The notes beneath the pieces are model-generated. The model made no database searches and had not been told where the DNA came from. It saw only the letters and a program-made list of their open reading frames with translations. Shown one piece after another: positions 16,007 through 24,858 of a stretch of 64,000 nt of DNA. The stretch's first letter is position 1, and each line of letters begins with the position of its first letter. Both the position numbers and the translations under genes were made by a program. Origin of the DNA: JBBRHQ01 sp963725315 (GTDB lineage Bacteria; Actinomycetota; Thermoleophilia; Solirubrobacterales; 70-9); NCBI GenBank assembly GCA_963725315.1, contig CAVRYA010000003.1, positions 220,198 to 284,197 on the forward strand, in the 5' to 3' direction.

Positions 16007-17631
16007 TCAGATCAGCAGCTTGCCGGGGTTCATGATCCCCGCCGGGTCGAGGCGCTCCTTCACGGCCCTCAGGGCCTCGAGTCCGAGCCGCCCGACCTCG
16101 GCCTCCATGTAGGGGGCGTGGTCGCGGCCGATCGCGTGATGGTGGGTGATCGTCGCCCCGGCGGCCACGATCGCCTCGCTGGCCGCCCGCTTGACCGCTT
16201 CCCACTGCTCGATCTCGCGTCCGGCCAGGGCGCGCGAGATGAAGGTGAAGTAGAGCGAGGCCCCGTCGGGGTATGCGTGGGAGAGGTGGCAGAAGACCAG
16301 TCCCGGTGTCCCCTGCCCGGCGAGCGAGGTGCGGATCGCGCCGCCGACCGCACTGTGCAGCTCGGCCAGCCGCGTCCATGTATGCGAGGTCTCCAGGGTC
16401 TCGACCATGCAGCCCAGGTCGATCAGCGTGTCGCGCAGGTAGGGGCCGTGATAGCGGCCCCGTTCCCAGGAGCGCCCGGCGCCCTGTCCGATGTACACGG
16501 CTCCGCCGGCGCGCAGCTTCCGCACCGCCAGGGCCCTGCGCCGGGCGACAGACTCCGGCTCGCCCTCGATGCCGGCGATCATCAGGCAGCCGCCCCTGCG
16601 CCGGCGCAGGCCGAGGTAACCCTCGAACAGCGAGCGGGCCGCGCCAGTGGGCCCCGAGAGGGCCAGGGAGACCCGGGTCTCCTCCTCGTCGGAGACGCGG
16701 ATCACGTCCGGCAGCGCTCCGCCCTGGGCCATCTCGCGGACGATCTCCGAGCCGGCCTCGAAGCTCTCCGCGACCCAGGCTTCGTAGCGGCGCTCGGCCG
16801 GGGCGGGGCGGACCCGCACGCTGACCTCCGGGATGACGCCGAGCGTTCCCTCGGAGCCGACGATCAGCTCGCGCAGGGCGGGCCCGGCGGCGCTGTGGGG
16901 CGTCTCGAGCGTGTGCATCTCGCCGACCGGCGCAACCAGGCTGACGCCGGAAACGACCGCGTCAAAGCGCCCGTAGCCGCTGGAGGCTTGACCCGCCGAG
17001 CGGGTCGCGGCGAAGCCCCCGATCGTCGCGTACTCGAAGGACTGCGGGAAGTGGCCGAGGGTGAGCCCCTCCCGCCCCAGCGCCGCCTCCGCCTCCGGCC
17101 CGCGCAAGCCGGCTCCCAGCCGGGCGGTCAGGGAGCGGCGATCGGTCGAGACCTCCCTGAGCCGCCCGAGGTCGAGGCTGATCAGGGCCTGATGGTCGCC
17201 CCGCAGCGGCTCGACCCCGCCGACCACACTGGTGCCCCCGCCGAAGGGGACCACGGCGACCCCGGCCTCCGAGCAGGCTCCCAGCAGCGCCTGCAGCTCG
17301 GCCGCGTCGGCCGGCAGCACGACTGCATCGGGCGCGGCCTCGAGCCTGCCCGAGCGCAGCCGGGCCAGGTCGGCGTAGCCGCGGCCGGCGGCGTGGCGCA
17401 GCCGGTCCTCGGCACCATCGAAGACCCATTCCCCGCCGACCGCCTCCGCCACCGCCGCGGGAACCGGCCTTGCCGGGGCAGCTCGACCTGATCGGGAGAT
17501 TGCGGCCGCGAGGCGGGCTGGAGGTCGCCGATCTCCTCGCGCAGCACGGCCAGGGCGCCGGCCTCGATCTCGGGATTGATCGCCGGATCGCCCCAGCCCC
17601 ACCACTTCGCATCGCGCCGCGGCACGCTCAC
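16007..17631 (-). pseudogene. FAD-linked oxidase (alkylglycerone-phosphate synthase/D-lactate dehydrogenase-like), frameshifted
   Basis: The C-terminal 500 residues form a complete vanillyl-alcohol-oxidase-type FAD enzyme: VVPFGGGTSVVGGV, TLGHFPQSFEYATIGGF, VGSEGTLGVI, ITHHHAIGRDH. The family N-terminus (KWWGWGDPAINPEIEAGA) is present but in another frame, starting at GTG 17631, which overlaps the upstream stop (GTGA). The frames join near 17470-17490 if one base is added in a CCCCGGC run. This is either a sequence error or recent inactivation. Function if intact: ether-lipid synthesis or 2-hydroxyacid oxidation. Confidence 0.8.
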
Positions 17632-18098
17632 CGTGCCGGTCCCTCTCCGTCGGCGTTCTCCAGCGCTCGCTGGATGCCGTCCAGCGCCTCGGCGAGGATC
17701 GTGCCCTGCCCGCGGCTCAGCATCGGGGATCCCAGCCGCGAGAGCCCCTTCAGGGCATGCCTCGAGGTTATCCGCACCTCGGTCCCCCCCTGCTCGGGCT
17801 CGAGCTTGATCTCGACCTGCGAGCTGCTCAGGTGCCTCTCGAACGGGGTGCCGGCGATCTCCTGCTCCCAGGCGAAGCGGGACTCCTCGGTGGAGCCGGT
17901 GCATCGGAAGTCCGCCCGCACGCCCCGCCCTCCCTTCGTCCGCAGCACCTTCGTCCAGCGGCTGCGCTTGCCCGCCTGGGTGCGCTCCACGTCCTCGACC
18001 CGCTCGGTGTTCGGCCACCAGCGCGGCAGGTTGTAGGGATCGGAGACCAGCGACCAGACCTCCGAAGGCGGCGCCTCGATCATCCGCCGGCGGCTCAC
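17628..18098 (-). CDS. SRPBCC-family (polyketide cyclase/START-like) protein
   Basis: 156 aa from GTG 18098. SRPBCC hallmark N-terminus MIEAPPSEVWSLVSDPYNLP followed by RWWP, then a beta-sheet that would line a hydrophobic pocket and a long C-terminal helix (ILAEALDGIQRALENA). It probably binds a lipid or other hydrophobic ligand. Its stop overlaps the start of the FAD oxidase (GTGA), suggesting a joint role. The actual ligand is unknown. Confidence 0.82.
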   Translation of the reverse strand: MSRRRMIEAPPSEVWSLVSDPYNLPRWWPNTERVEDVERTQAGKRSRWTKVLRTKGGRGVRADFRCTGSTEESRFAWEQEIAGTPFERHLSSSQVEIKLEPEQGGTEVRITSRHALKGLSRLGSPMLSRGQGTILAEALDGIQRALENADGEGPAR

Positions 18099-18126
18099 GC
18101 TGGCCAAGGCCCCAGCCCGCCTGGGG

Positions 18127-18900
18127 CTAGTTTCCCGCGAGCCGGCGCAGGTCGCGGACCAGCAGCAGGTGCTTGAGGTGGCTGACCGTCGCCGCCAGGT
18201 TCTCGAGGCTCTCCAGCGCCTCCTTGCGCCGTTGCGGATTGCGCGAGCGAAGCGAGGGGCCGAGAAGTGCCTCCAGCAGGTTCGCCTCGCGGTCGGCCGA
18301 GGAGCGGAAGACCCGAAGGTTGCGGGCCGCGACGCCAAAGCGCGAGAGCTCGTGGGCCGAGCGGACGATCTCCCGGTCGGTTTCGTCATAGACGGTGCGC
18401 CCGTCGCGCTTCTCAGGCTGCACGACGCCGAAATCCTCGAGCTCGCGGATCAGCTCCTCGCGAGCCCCGGTTTCCTCGATCACCTCCTCCATCGTCAGGT
18501 AGGCGCTCGAGGTGTTGACCAGGATCGCCCGTCGCACGGCGCCGCCAGTGGGGCGCCGATCGCCCCCGATCTCGGGGACCTCCGCTCCGGCGGCAAGCTC
18601 CTGGCGGATCACCCGCAGCGGCAGGAACTCGTCGCGCTGCAGGCGCAGGATCGTCTTCAGCCGCTCGACGTCGGCCTGGCTGTAGAGGCGGTACCCCCCT
18701 GCGGTGCGCCGGGGAGTGAGCAGCTTTTGGTCTTCGAGGTAGCGGATCTTCGAGATCGAGATGTCGTCGAACTCGGCCTCGAGGATCTTGCAGACGGCGC
18801 CGATCGTCAGCGCCTTGCGCTGCGGGCGGCCGCCCCCGTCGCGCTGCCGGGCGCCGCGCTCGCCCACCTCGACTCCGCCTTGCCTACCAGAGACCGCCAT
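18127..18900 (-). CDS. ftsR: MerR-family transcriptional regulator, FtsR-like
   Basis: 257 aa. A MerR winged helix-turn-helix spans about residues 30-100 (TIGAVCKILEAEFDDISISK, then YLEDQKLLTPRRTAGGYRLY). It is followed by a second wHTH-like region and an Arg/Glu-rich helical C-terminus, and lacks the metal-binding cysteines of MerR proper. Its place next to the FHA gene matches the conserved odhI/garA-ftsR pair of actinobacteria, where FtsR activates ftsZ. The assignment rests on context plus domain layout. Confidence 0.82.
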   Translation of the reverse strand: MAVSGRQGGVEVGERGARQRDGGGRPQRKALTIGAVCKILEAEFDDISISKIRYLEDQKLLTPRRTAGGYRLYSQADVERLKTILRLQRDEFLPLRVIRQELAAGAEVPEIGGDRRPTGGAVRRAILVNTSSAYLTMEEVIEETGAREELIRELEDFGVVQPEKRDGRTVYDETDREIVRSAHELSRFGVAARNLRVFRSSADREANLLEALLGPSLRSRNPQRRKEALESLENLAATVSHLKHLLLVRDLRRLAGN

Positions 18901-19371
18901 CTACTTCTCCAAGAAGCTGAGCTTGTACTTGCCGACCTGGATCTCGTCCCCGTCCGCGAGCTTGTGCGACTCGATCCGGCGCCGGTTGACATAGGTGCCG
19001 TTCAGCGAGCCGAGGTCGTCGATGTAGAGGCCGTCGCGGCGGCGGACCAGCAGCGCGTGGTTGCGGGAGACGGTGACGTCGTCGAGGAAGACCCCGGCGT
19101 CGGGGCTGCGGCCGATGCTGACGCGATCGTCGGTGACGGTGAAGCTCTCCCCCGCCCTGCCGCCGCCGGCCCGGATCACCAGGGCGGCGCCGGCCTGCTC
19201 GACCACCTCGTCGATGTCGACCGGCTGCATGCCTCCGGCCTCGTCGACCGTGTAGGTCATCGTGGTCGGCTCCTCGCCGCCCTCGGGGCGGCTCAGGTAG
19301 GCGCCGCACTTCTGGCAGTAGTTCGCCCCCTCAGGGTTGACGAAACCGCACTCAGGACAGTGGACGGCCAT
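18901..19371 (-). CDS. garA: FHA-domain signalling protein, GarA/OdhI-like
   Basis: 156 aa. An N-terminal zinc ribbon (C5, C8, C19, C22) precedes a Thr-rich segment EPTTMTYT (about residues 34-41), in the position of the kinase-phosphorylated ETTS-type motif. The C-terminal FHA domain has the RVSIGRSPDAG, TVSRNHALL and GSLNGTYVN loops. Known: GarA/OdhI inhibits 2-oxoglutarate dehydrogenase until phosphorylated by Pkn kinases. The zinc ribbon is absent from mycobacterial GarA. The gene directly abuts ftsR. Confidence 0.85.
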   Translation of the reverse strand: MAVHCPECGFVNPEGANYCQKCGAYLSRPEGGEEPTTMTYTVDEAGGMQPVDIDEVVEQAGAALVIRAGGGRAGESFTVTDDRVSIGRSPDAGVFLDDVTVSRNHALLVRRRDGLYIDDLGSLNGTYVNRRRIESHKLADGDEIQVGKYKLSFLEK

Positions 19372-19384
19372 CGCTTTGGGTCCG

Positions 19385-19669
19385 CTAGGCGGCGGGTTCG
19401 TCCTCGGGCGCTTCGGTCTCGGGGACCGTCGGGCCCTTGCCGGCGAGGATCTCGGTCAGCTGACGGACGTCGTCGCCGGAGATCAGCGAGTCTCCACGCT
19501 CGCGCTTCTGGCGCAAGCGGTTGACGAGCTCCGCCCTGAGGATGTCGATCTTCCCGTGCAGCACGCGCCGCCGGTAGGAGACCTCCTGCTCCTCTTCGGT
19601 GAGCTTTTCGATCAGCGCCTTCAGCTCCGGGTCGCTGAGGGACCCGAGATCGGGGAAGGTGTCCTCCAT
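19385..19669 (-). CDS. RsiG-like anti-sigma factor (probable c-di-GMP-binding coiled coil)
   Basis: 94 aa and largely helical. Helix residues 27-42 read E27-x3-S31-x2-R34-x3-H38-x3-D42. This is the RsiG c-di-GMP signature E-x3-S-x2-R-x3-Q-x3-D with His for Gln, followed by ILRAELVNRLRQKR. Known: Streptomyces RsiG holds the sigma factor WhiG when bound to c-di-GMP, and early-branching actinobacterial forms act as homodimers with one motif per chain. Only one motif is present here, which fits the homodimer type. No WhiG-like sigma is in the window. Confidence 0.78.
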   Translation of the reverse strand: MEDTFPDLGSLSDPELKALIEKLTEEEQEVSYRRRVLHGKIDILRAELVNRLRQKRERGDSLISGDDVRQLTEILAGKGPTVPETEAPEDEPAA

Positions 19670-19741
19670 CTCACTCCTTTCGGCTGCGGTCTGCGGCGAT
19701 TATAGGCGCCCTCTCCAAAGGGTCGACCAAAGGTTGAAGGT

Positions 19742-20461
19742 TTATGGAGAGTGAGGGTGTGATTTCAGCCACTCACGGTGGCGCTGCGCCGCCTCCCGCC
19801 CCATGCGGGCGTAGAGCACGGTCGCCAGGATCGAGAGCACGAGCCCGACGATCAGCAGGGTCGTCGGGAGCCAGCCGCCGAACAGCATCGAGAAGAAGAT
19901 CGCCGCCATGATCGGGAAGACGGCCACCCGCCCCAGCCAGTTGACCTCGATGTCGATGCCGTGGCGGAGCCCGTACTGGGCGAGCCCGAGGGTGACGAGC
20001 TCGCGGGCGACCAGCGCCGCCAGCGCCCAGCGCGGCAGAAGCTCGAAGTGCCAGCAGATGACGGCGCCGGAGACGATCGTCAGGCGGTCGACCACCGGGT
20101 CGAGGATCGCGCCCATGCGGCTGTACTGGCCCGTGACCCGGGCGAGGAAGCCGTCGACGTAGTCACCGAGTGAGATCGCCAGGAAGACGAGCGCCGCCGC
20201 GGTGCTGCGGCCGTCGCCGGATGAGAGCGCCAGGTAGAGGAAGAGCGGGATCGCGGCGAGGCGGATGAAGCCGACCAGGTTTGGCAGCGTGAACGGGCGA
20301 AGCGGCTCCCCCCTGCGCGTCTGCCGCGGCTCCGGCCCGGTGCGGTCGAGCCCGAAGAGCCTCCTCACCCGGCCCTTCCCGAAAGGCACGAACTCCTTGC
20401 GCGACGCGTCCTCAGCTCCGCTTCCGGGCGCGTCGCGGTGGTGCCCACTCTGCTCAGTCAT
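19742..20461 (-). CDS. pgsA: CDP-alcohol phosphatidyltransferase (phosphatidylglycerophosphate synthase-like)
   Basis: 239 aa. The full catalytic signature DG-x2-AR-x8-G-x3-D-x3-D is present at residues D103-D125 (DGFLARVTGQYSRMG, then ILDPVVD). About five membrane segments follow a hydrophilic N-terminus of about 55 residues, longer than usual. It transfers a phosphatidyl group from CDP-diacylglycerol, most likely to glycerol-3-phosphate. The start lies 13 bp after the proS stop. Confidence 0.87.
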   Translation of the reverse strand: MTEQSGHHRDAPGSGAEDASRKEFVPFGKGRVRRLFGLDRTGPEPRQTRRGEPLRPFTLPNLVGFIRLAAIPLFLYLALSSGDGRSTAAALVFLAISLGDYVDGFLARVTGQYSRMGAILDPVVDRLTIVSGAVICWHFELLPRWALAALVARELVTLGLAQYGLRHGIDIEVNWLGRVAVFPIMAAIFFSMLFGGWLPTTLLIVGLVLSILATVLYARMGREAAQRHREWLKSHPHSP

Positions 20462-20474
20462 GGGTTGACCGGGC

Positions 20475-22163
20475 CTACTCGATCGACTCGAGGATCTCTG
20501 CGGCCTTCGCCGCGGCCTCGGCGACCGGGAGGCGGCGCTCGGCTCCGCTGGCGCGCTCCTGGGCCTCGACGATGCCGTCGGCGAGGCCGCGGCGGCCGAC
20601 GACCAGGCGCAGCGGGCAGCCCAGCAGCTCGGCGTCGGTCAGCTTCTCCCCGGGTCCCGCGTCGCGGTCGTCGTAGAGAACCTCGACCCCGGCATCCCGC
20701 AGTTCCTCGTAGAGGCGGTCAGCGGGCTCGCGCTCGGGCTCACCGGCTTTCGCCAGGGAGACCAGGTGGATCTCCCAGGGCGCGATCGAGCGCGGCCAGA
20801 CGATCCCCTTCTCGTCGGCCCGCTGCTCGATCGAGGCGGCGACGACCCGGGCCGGGCCCAGCCCGTAGCTGCCCATGACGATCGGGTGCTCGCTGCCGTC
20901 CTCGTCGAGGTAAGTCGCCCCGAGCGCCTCCGAGTAGCGGGTGCCGAGCTTGAAGATGTTCCCGATCTCGATCGCCGGCTCGATCTCGATCGCCTCGCCG
21001 GCTTCGGTGACGTCGCCGCTCTCGACGGCGCGGACGTCCATCTCGACGGACTCGAAGTCGCGGCCGGGCTGCACCCCGCGGAGGTGCTCGTCCGCCCGGT
21101 TGGCGCCGGTGACGTAGGAGCTGCCGTCGATCGCGGCGTCCTTGATCACGGTCACCTCGGCGCCGACCGGCCCGATGAAGCCCGCCGGCCCGAGCCGCTC
21201 CGAGATCTCCTCCTCCCGGGCGGGCCGGAAGTCCGTCCCGAGCGCATTACGGAGCTTCACCTCGTTCAGCCGGTGATCGCCGCGTACCAGCACCAGGACG
21301 AAGCCGCGCTCGTCGTCCACCACGACCGGCAGCGACTTGACCAGCGCACCCTCGGGAAGGCCGAGCGATGAGGCGACCTCCTCGACCGTCTTCAGACCCG
21401 GGGTCGCCACCGGCTCGGGTGCCTCGAGCGGCGGCGGCAGCTCCACCTCCCGGGCCCGGGCGGAGGCGACCTCCACGTTGGCGGCATAGCCGGGTGCAAG
21501 CGCGATGCTGTCCTCCCCTGCCGGGCAGGGCGCCATGTACTCGTGCGCCCCGGAGCCGCCCATCATCCCGACATCGGACTCGACCCGGTACCAGTCGAGG
21601 CCGCAGCGGTCGAAGATCCGGTCATAGGCGCCGATGTGCTTCTCGTAGGAGCGCTCGAAGGTCTCGGCGTCGCGGTCGAAGGAGTAGGAGTCCTTCATCA
21701 CGAACTCGCGGGATCGAAGCACCCCGGCGCGCGGGCGGGGCTCGTCGCGCTCCTTGACCTGGAGGTGGTAGAGGATCAGCGGCAGGTCGCGGTAGGAGCG
21801 CACCTCGCGGGCGACGTGGAAGGTGAGGCACTCCTCGTGGGTCATCGCCAGCACCATCTCCGAGCCCTTGCGGTCCTCGAGGCGGAACTGGATGTCGAGC
21901 CCGTAGCGACCAGTCTCCTTCCACAGCTCGGCCGGCTGCAGCACCGGCATCAGCATCTCCTGGCCGCCGATCGCGTCCATCTCGGAGCGGATGATCGCCT
22001 CTACCTTGCGATGCACCCGCCAGCCGGCCGGAAGGTAGGACCAGAGCCCCGCCCCGAGCTGGCGGATCAGCCCGGCGCGGACCATCAGCTTGTGGCTGAG
22101 CGCCTCGGCGTCGGCCGGCGGGTCCTTGACGGTCGGCCAGAAGATCTCGCTGACGCGGGACAT
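20475..22163 (-). CDS. proS: prolyl-tRNA synthetase
   Basis: 562 aa from ATG 22163, selected because MSRVSEIFWPTVKDPPADAE is the family N-terminus. Class II motifs are visible: motif 2 around RDLPLILYHLQVKERDEPRP and motif 3 YGLGPARVVAASIEQ. The YbaK-type editing insert (about residues 230-380) makes this the bacterial long form. It charges tRNA-Pro. Downstream of ispG as in many bacteria, although 450 bp separate them. Confidence 0.95.
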   Translation of the reverse strand: MSRVSEIFWPTVKDPPADAEALSHKLMVRAGLIRQLGAGLWSYLPAGWRVHRKVEAIIRSEMDAIGGQEMLMPVLQPAELWKETGRYGLDIQFRLEDRKGSEMVLAMTHEECLTFHVAREVRSYRDLPLILYHLQVKERDEPRPRAGVLRSREFVMKDSYSFDRDAETFERSYEKHIGAYDRIFDRCGLDWYRVESDVGMMGGSGAHEYMAPCPAGEDSIALAPGYAANVEVASARAREVELPPPLEAPEPVATPGLKTVEEVASSLGLPEGALVKSLPVVVDDERGFVLVLVRGDHRLNEVKLRNALGTDFRPAREEEISERLGPAGFIGPVGAEVTVIKDAAIDGSSYVTGANRADEHLRGVQPGRDFESVEMDVRAVESGDVTEAGEAIEIEPAIEIGNIFKLGTRYSEALGATYLDEDGSEHPIVMGSYGLGPARVVAASIEQRADEKGIVWPRSIAPWEIHLVSLAKAGEPEREPADRLYEELRDAGVEVLYDDRDAGPGEKLTDAELLGCPLRLVVGRRGLADGIVEAQERASGAERRLPVAEAAAKAAEILESIE

Positions 22164-22246
22164 GGCGAGTAAACCTAGACGGTCGGCGGCTGCCCGCGTA
22201 TCATCGTGGCCGGGGGCGGCGAACGTCTTTTTCGGAGGGGGACAGG

Positions 22247-22429
22247 ATCTGCGCGATCGCCCGGCGGGCATGCCTCGTCGCGATCCTCGTACTGCTGGCG
22301 GCCGCGCTGGTAGCGCCGACTGCCCACGCCTCCCGATCGAATGATCCGGGGGCGACGGTGAGTGAGTGTCGGCGGCAAGCCGGCCCGGGCCGTGCGCGGC
22401 GGCGCAACAAGCTCGCGGTCAACGACTGA
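22247..22429 (+). other. signal-peptide-like reading frame without a standard start, in a 450-bp gene-free gap
   Basis: The gap 22164-22613 holds no convincing gene. One plus-strand frame of 60 codons ends at TGA 22427-22429 and encodes a textbook signal sequence (ARRACLVAILVLLAAALVAP, then AHA), followed by a short Arg-rich tail. A GGAGG lies at 22234-22238, but the codon at the right spacing is ATC, and no ATG, GTG or TTG precedes it in frame. It could be a gene remnant, a non-standard start, or chance. Confidence 0.25.
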
Positions 22430-22540
22430 CCCGAGTGCCCTTCTCAGGACACCGGGGCGAGTTTGTTGCGCATGGGACGACTTTCGCGCCCCAACGGGAG
22501 ACGGGGTGGCGGGTCCTGCGACCTGTACGCCACGAGGGCC

Positions 22541-22595
22541 GGTCCCCCGCCGAACGGCTTGTAGCTGCGAAGCAGTTTGAGAGAGGTGGGGGACC
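22541..22595 (-). terminator. long stem-loop downstream of ispG
   Basis: GGTCCCCCGCC (22541-22551) pairs with 22585-22595 over 11 positions (one G-U). An inner CTGC-GAA-GCAG hairpin sits at 22565-22575. It lies 18 nt past the ispG stop in the right orientation for a transcription end. No U tract is present. Confidence 0.5.
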
Positions 22596-22613
22596 GACGG
22601 CCGGCCCTACCGC

Positions 22614-23867
22614 CTACGCCCGCGTGAACCGCCGCCCCGCGGTCGGGGACGCTTCCTCATCGAGCAGCACGCGATCCGACTCGCCGCGCTCGGCCGCCTC
22701 CTGCTCCATCTGAGCGATCTTCTCCGGGGTTAGGTCGCCGGCGTTCTCCTCCTCGATCTTCGCCAGCCACTCGGCGCCCTCGCGGACCTCGGCCTCGTCG
22801 GCCTCGACCCCGCCACGGTCGAGCGAGCGGTCGATCTCCTCGAAGAGGCGGTCCACCAGCTCGGCCTGGGGGACCTTACGCAGGGGCTTGCCCCCGGCGA
22901 AGATCAGCCCCTCGTTCTTCGCTCCGGTGATCCCGAAGTCGGCGTGGGAGGCCTCGCCGATCCCGTTCACCGCGCAGCCGAGCACCGCGACCTCGATCGG
23001 CTCAGTGTAGGCCTCGAGACGCTGCTCGATCTCGGCGACGACCGAGTCCATGTCGAACTGGAGCCGCCCGCAGGTCGGGCAGGCGATCAGCACCGGCCCG
23101 CGCTCGCGGAGCTGAAGGGCCTTGAGGATCTCCCAGGCGACCTTGACCTCCTCCTCGGCATGAAAGGTCGAAAGGCTGATCCGGATCGTGTCACCGACGC
23201 CGTCGGCCAGCAGCGTTCCGAGCCCCACAGCCGACTTCAGCGAGCCCGACCACTTGGTGCCGGCCTCGGTGATCCCGAGGTGGATCGGGTAGGGGACCTT
23301 CTCCGCCAGCAGCCGGTTGGCGGCGATCGTGTTGGGGACGTTGGTGGACTTGATCGAGATCTTGAAGTTCTCGAAGTCGAGGCCCTCCATCAGCTCGACG
23401 AACTCGATCGCCGCGGCGACCAGGGCCTCGACCGGCGAGCTGCGCTCCAGCTCGTGGAGGTGCTTGGGAAGCGAGCCGGAGTTGACGCCGATCCGCATCG
23501 GCACCCCCGCCGCGTTCGCTCGCACGGCGACCTCGGCCACCTTCTCGCGACCGCCGATGTTGCCCGGGTTCAGCCGGACGCAGTGCGCGCCCGCATCGAT
23601 CGCCTTCAGCGCCAGGGTGTGGTTGAAGTGGATGTCGGCGATCACCGGGATCGGCGAGGAGACGACGATCGTCTTCAGGGCCTCGACGTCCTCGTCGCGC
23701 GGCACCGCGACCCGCACCAGGTCGGCGCCCGCCTCGGCGACCTTGCTGATCTGCTCCATCGTCGCTTCGAGGTTGGCCGTCTCGGTCTTGGTCATCGTCT
23801 GCACGGCGACCGGCGCGCCGCCGCCGATCGGCACCCCGCCGACGAATATCTGCCTCTTCGAAGCCAT
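22614..23867 (-). CDS. ispG: (E)-4-hydroxy-3-methylbut-2-enyl-diphosphate synthase (flavodoxin type)
   Basis: 417 aa. TIM-barrel N-terminus (VQTMTKTETANLEATMEQI) and C-terminal [4Fe-4S] domain with CPTCGRLQFD and VLGCAVNGIGEASHADFG. It performs the penultimate step of the MEP isoprenoid pathway, using reduced ferredoxin or flavodoxin. The last 50 residues form a Glu-rich tail beyond the usual end. dxr of the same pathway is at 30-31 kb. Normally adjacent to rseP; here about 5 kb of other genes lie between. Confidence 0.95.
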   Translation of the reverse strand: MASKRQIFVGGVPIGGGAPVAVQTMTKTETANLEATMEQISKVAEAGADLVRVAVPRDEDVEALKTIVVSSPIPVIADIHFNHTLALKAIDAGAHCVRLNPGNIGGREKVAEVAVRANAAGVPMRIGVNSGSLPKHLHELERSSPVEALVAAAIEFVELMEGLDFENFKISIKSTNVPNTIAANRLLAEKVPYPIHLGITEAGTKWSGSLKSAVGLGTLLADGVGDTIRISLSTFHAEEEVKVAWEILKALQLRERGPVLIACPTCGRLQFDMDSVVAEIEQRLEAYTEPIEVAVLGCAVNGIGEASHADFGITGAKNEGLIFAGGKPLRKVPQAELVDRLFEEIDRSLDRGGVEADEAEVREGAEWLAKIEEENAGDLTPEKIAQMEQEAAERGESDRVLLDEEASPTAGRRFTRA

Positions 23868-23925
23868 GGGCCAAGGGTACCTGCGGTTGAACCCCGACCG
23901 GGTTTGTGCTCGTATAGGGAGGCAG

Positions 23926-24852
23926 GTGCTCTCACGAGGTGCAAAGCGGCTGATGGTCCTTGTGGCGGCAGGCGCGGCGCTGTCCGCGGCGGTGTCGGTG
24001 AGCCCTGCCTCGGCCAGCTTCCACCTGATGAAGGTGCGCGAGGTCTACCCCGGCAGCGTCGCCGCCTCCTCCTCCGACTACGTCGTCCTGCAGATGACGG
24101 CGCAGGGGCAGAACTTCGTCAACGGGCACAAGATCACCCTCTACAACGCGGCCGGGTCGCTGAGCGCCACCGTGCCCATGAACAAGACCCTGAGCCATCC
24201 CGCCAACCAGTCGACGATCCTGCTTGCGGGCAGCGGCTATGCGGCGGCGTTCCCGAGCGGCCCCGCCGCCGACTTCTCCAGCGCGGCGCTCAGCCTCAGC
24301 CCTGCCGGCGGCGCCGTCTGCTACCCCGACGGCATCCCGGCGGACTGCGTCTCCTGGGGTTCATTCACGCCCCCGGCCCTCGGCTATCCCTCGGCCAGCA
24401 CCCCGAACGCCTCCCCGGGCGCGGGCGGCATCACCGACGGGATGGCGCTGAGGCGCTCGATCTCCGCCGGCTGCGCCACCCTGCTCGAGCCGGCCGACGA
24501 CACCAACTCGAGCGCTGCCGACTTCGCCGAGGTCACCCCCGCCCCGCGCGCGAACTCGACGCCGCCCAGCGAGCATGCCTGCCCCCCACCCCCCAGGCCG
24601 CAGACGAGGATCGTCTCCGGGCCGAAGGGCAGGACCGCCGATCGCACGCCCACCTTCCGGTTCTCCTCGAGCCTCACCGGTGGGAGCTTCCGCTGCAAGC
24701 TCGACCGCGGCGCCTTCGCGCGCTGCACCTCCCCCAAGACCTACGGCAGGCTCGGGTTCGGCCCCCACAGCTTCCAGGTCAAGGCGGTCAAGGCGGGACG
24801 CGCCGACCTCTCGCCGGCCAAGCGCAGCTTCCGGGTGGTCCGGTCCGGCTGA
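23926..24852 (+). CDS. secreted protein with lamin-tail-like and Ig-like domains
   Basis: 308 aa from GTG 23926, with AGGGAGG just upstream. Signal peptide at residues 1-27 (MVLVAAGAALSAAVSVSPASA). The first domain (FHLMKVREVYPGSVAA, YVVLQMTAQGQNFV) resembles extracellular lamin-tail-like beta domains. After a Pro-rich linker comes a bacterial Ig-like module (DRTPTFRFSSSLTGGSFRCK, then DRGAFARCTSPKTYG) of a type common in Thermoleophilia surface proteins. Expected outside the cell; the ligand is unknown. Confidence 0.75.
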   Translation: MLSRGAKRLMVLVAAGAALSAAVSVSPASASFHLMKVREVYPGSVAASSSDYVVLQMTAQGQNFVNGHKITLYNAAGSLSATVPMNKTLSHPANQSTILLAGSGYAAAFPSGPAADFSSAALSLSPAGGAVCYPDGIPADCVSWGSFTPPALGYPSASTPNASPGAGGITDGMALRRSISAGCATLLEPADDTNSSAADFAEVTPAPRANSTPPSEHACPPPPRPQTRIVSGPKGRTADRTPTFRFSSSLTGGSFRCKLDRGAFARCTSPKTYGRLGFGPHSFQVKAVKAGRADLSPAKRSFRVVRSG

Positions 24853-24858
24853 GCCCGC

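Noticed and set aside
22164..22613. RNA gene or riboswitch upstream of proS
   Set aside because: No tRNA cloverleaf, T-box or known riboswitch blocks are visible; only the ispG-side hairpin and the start-less signal-peptide frame.
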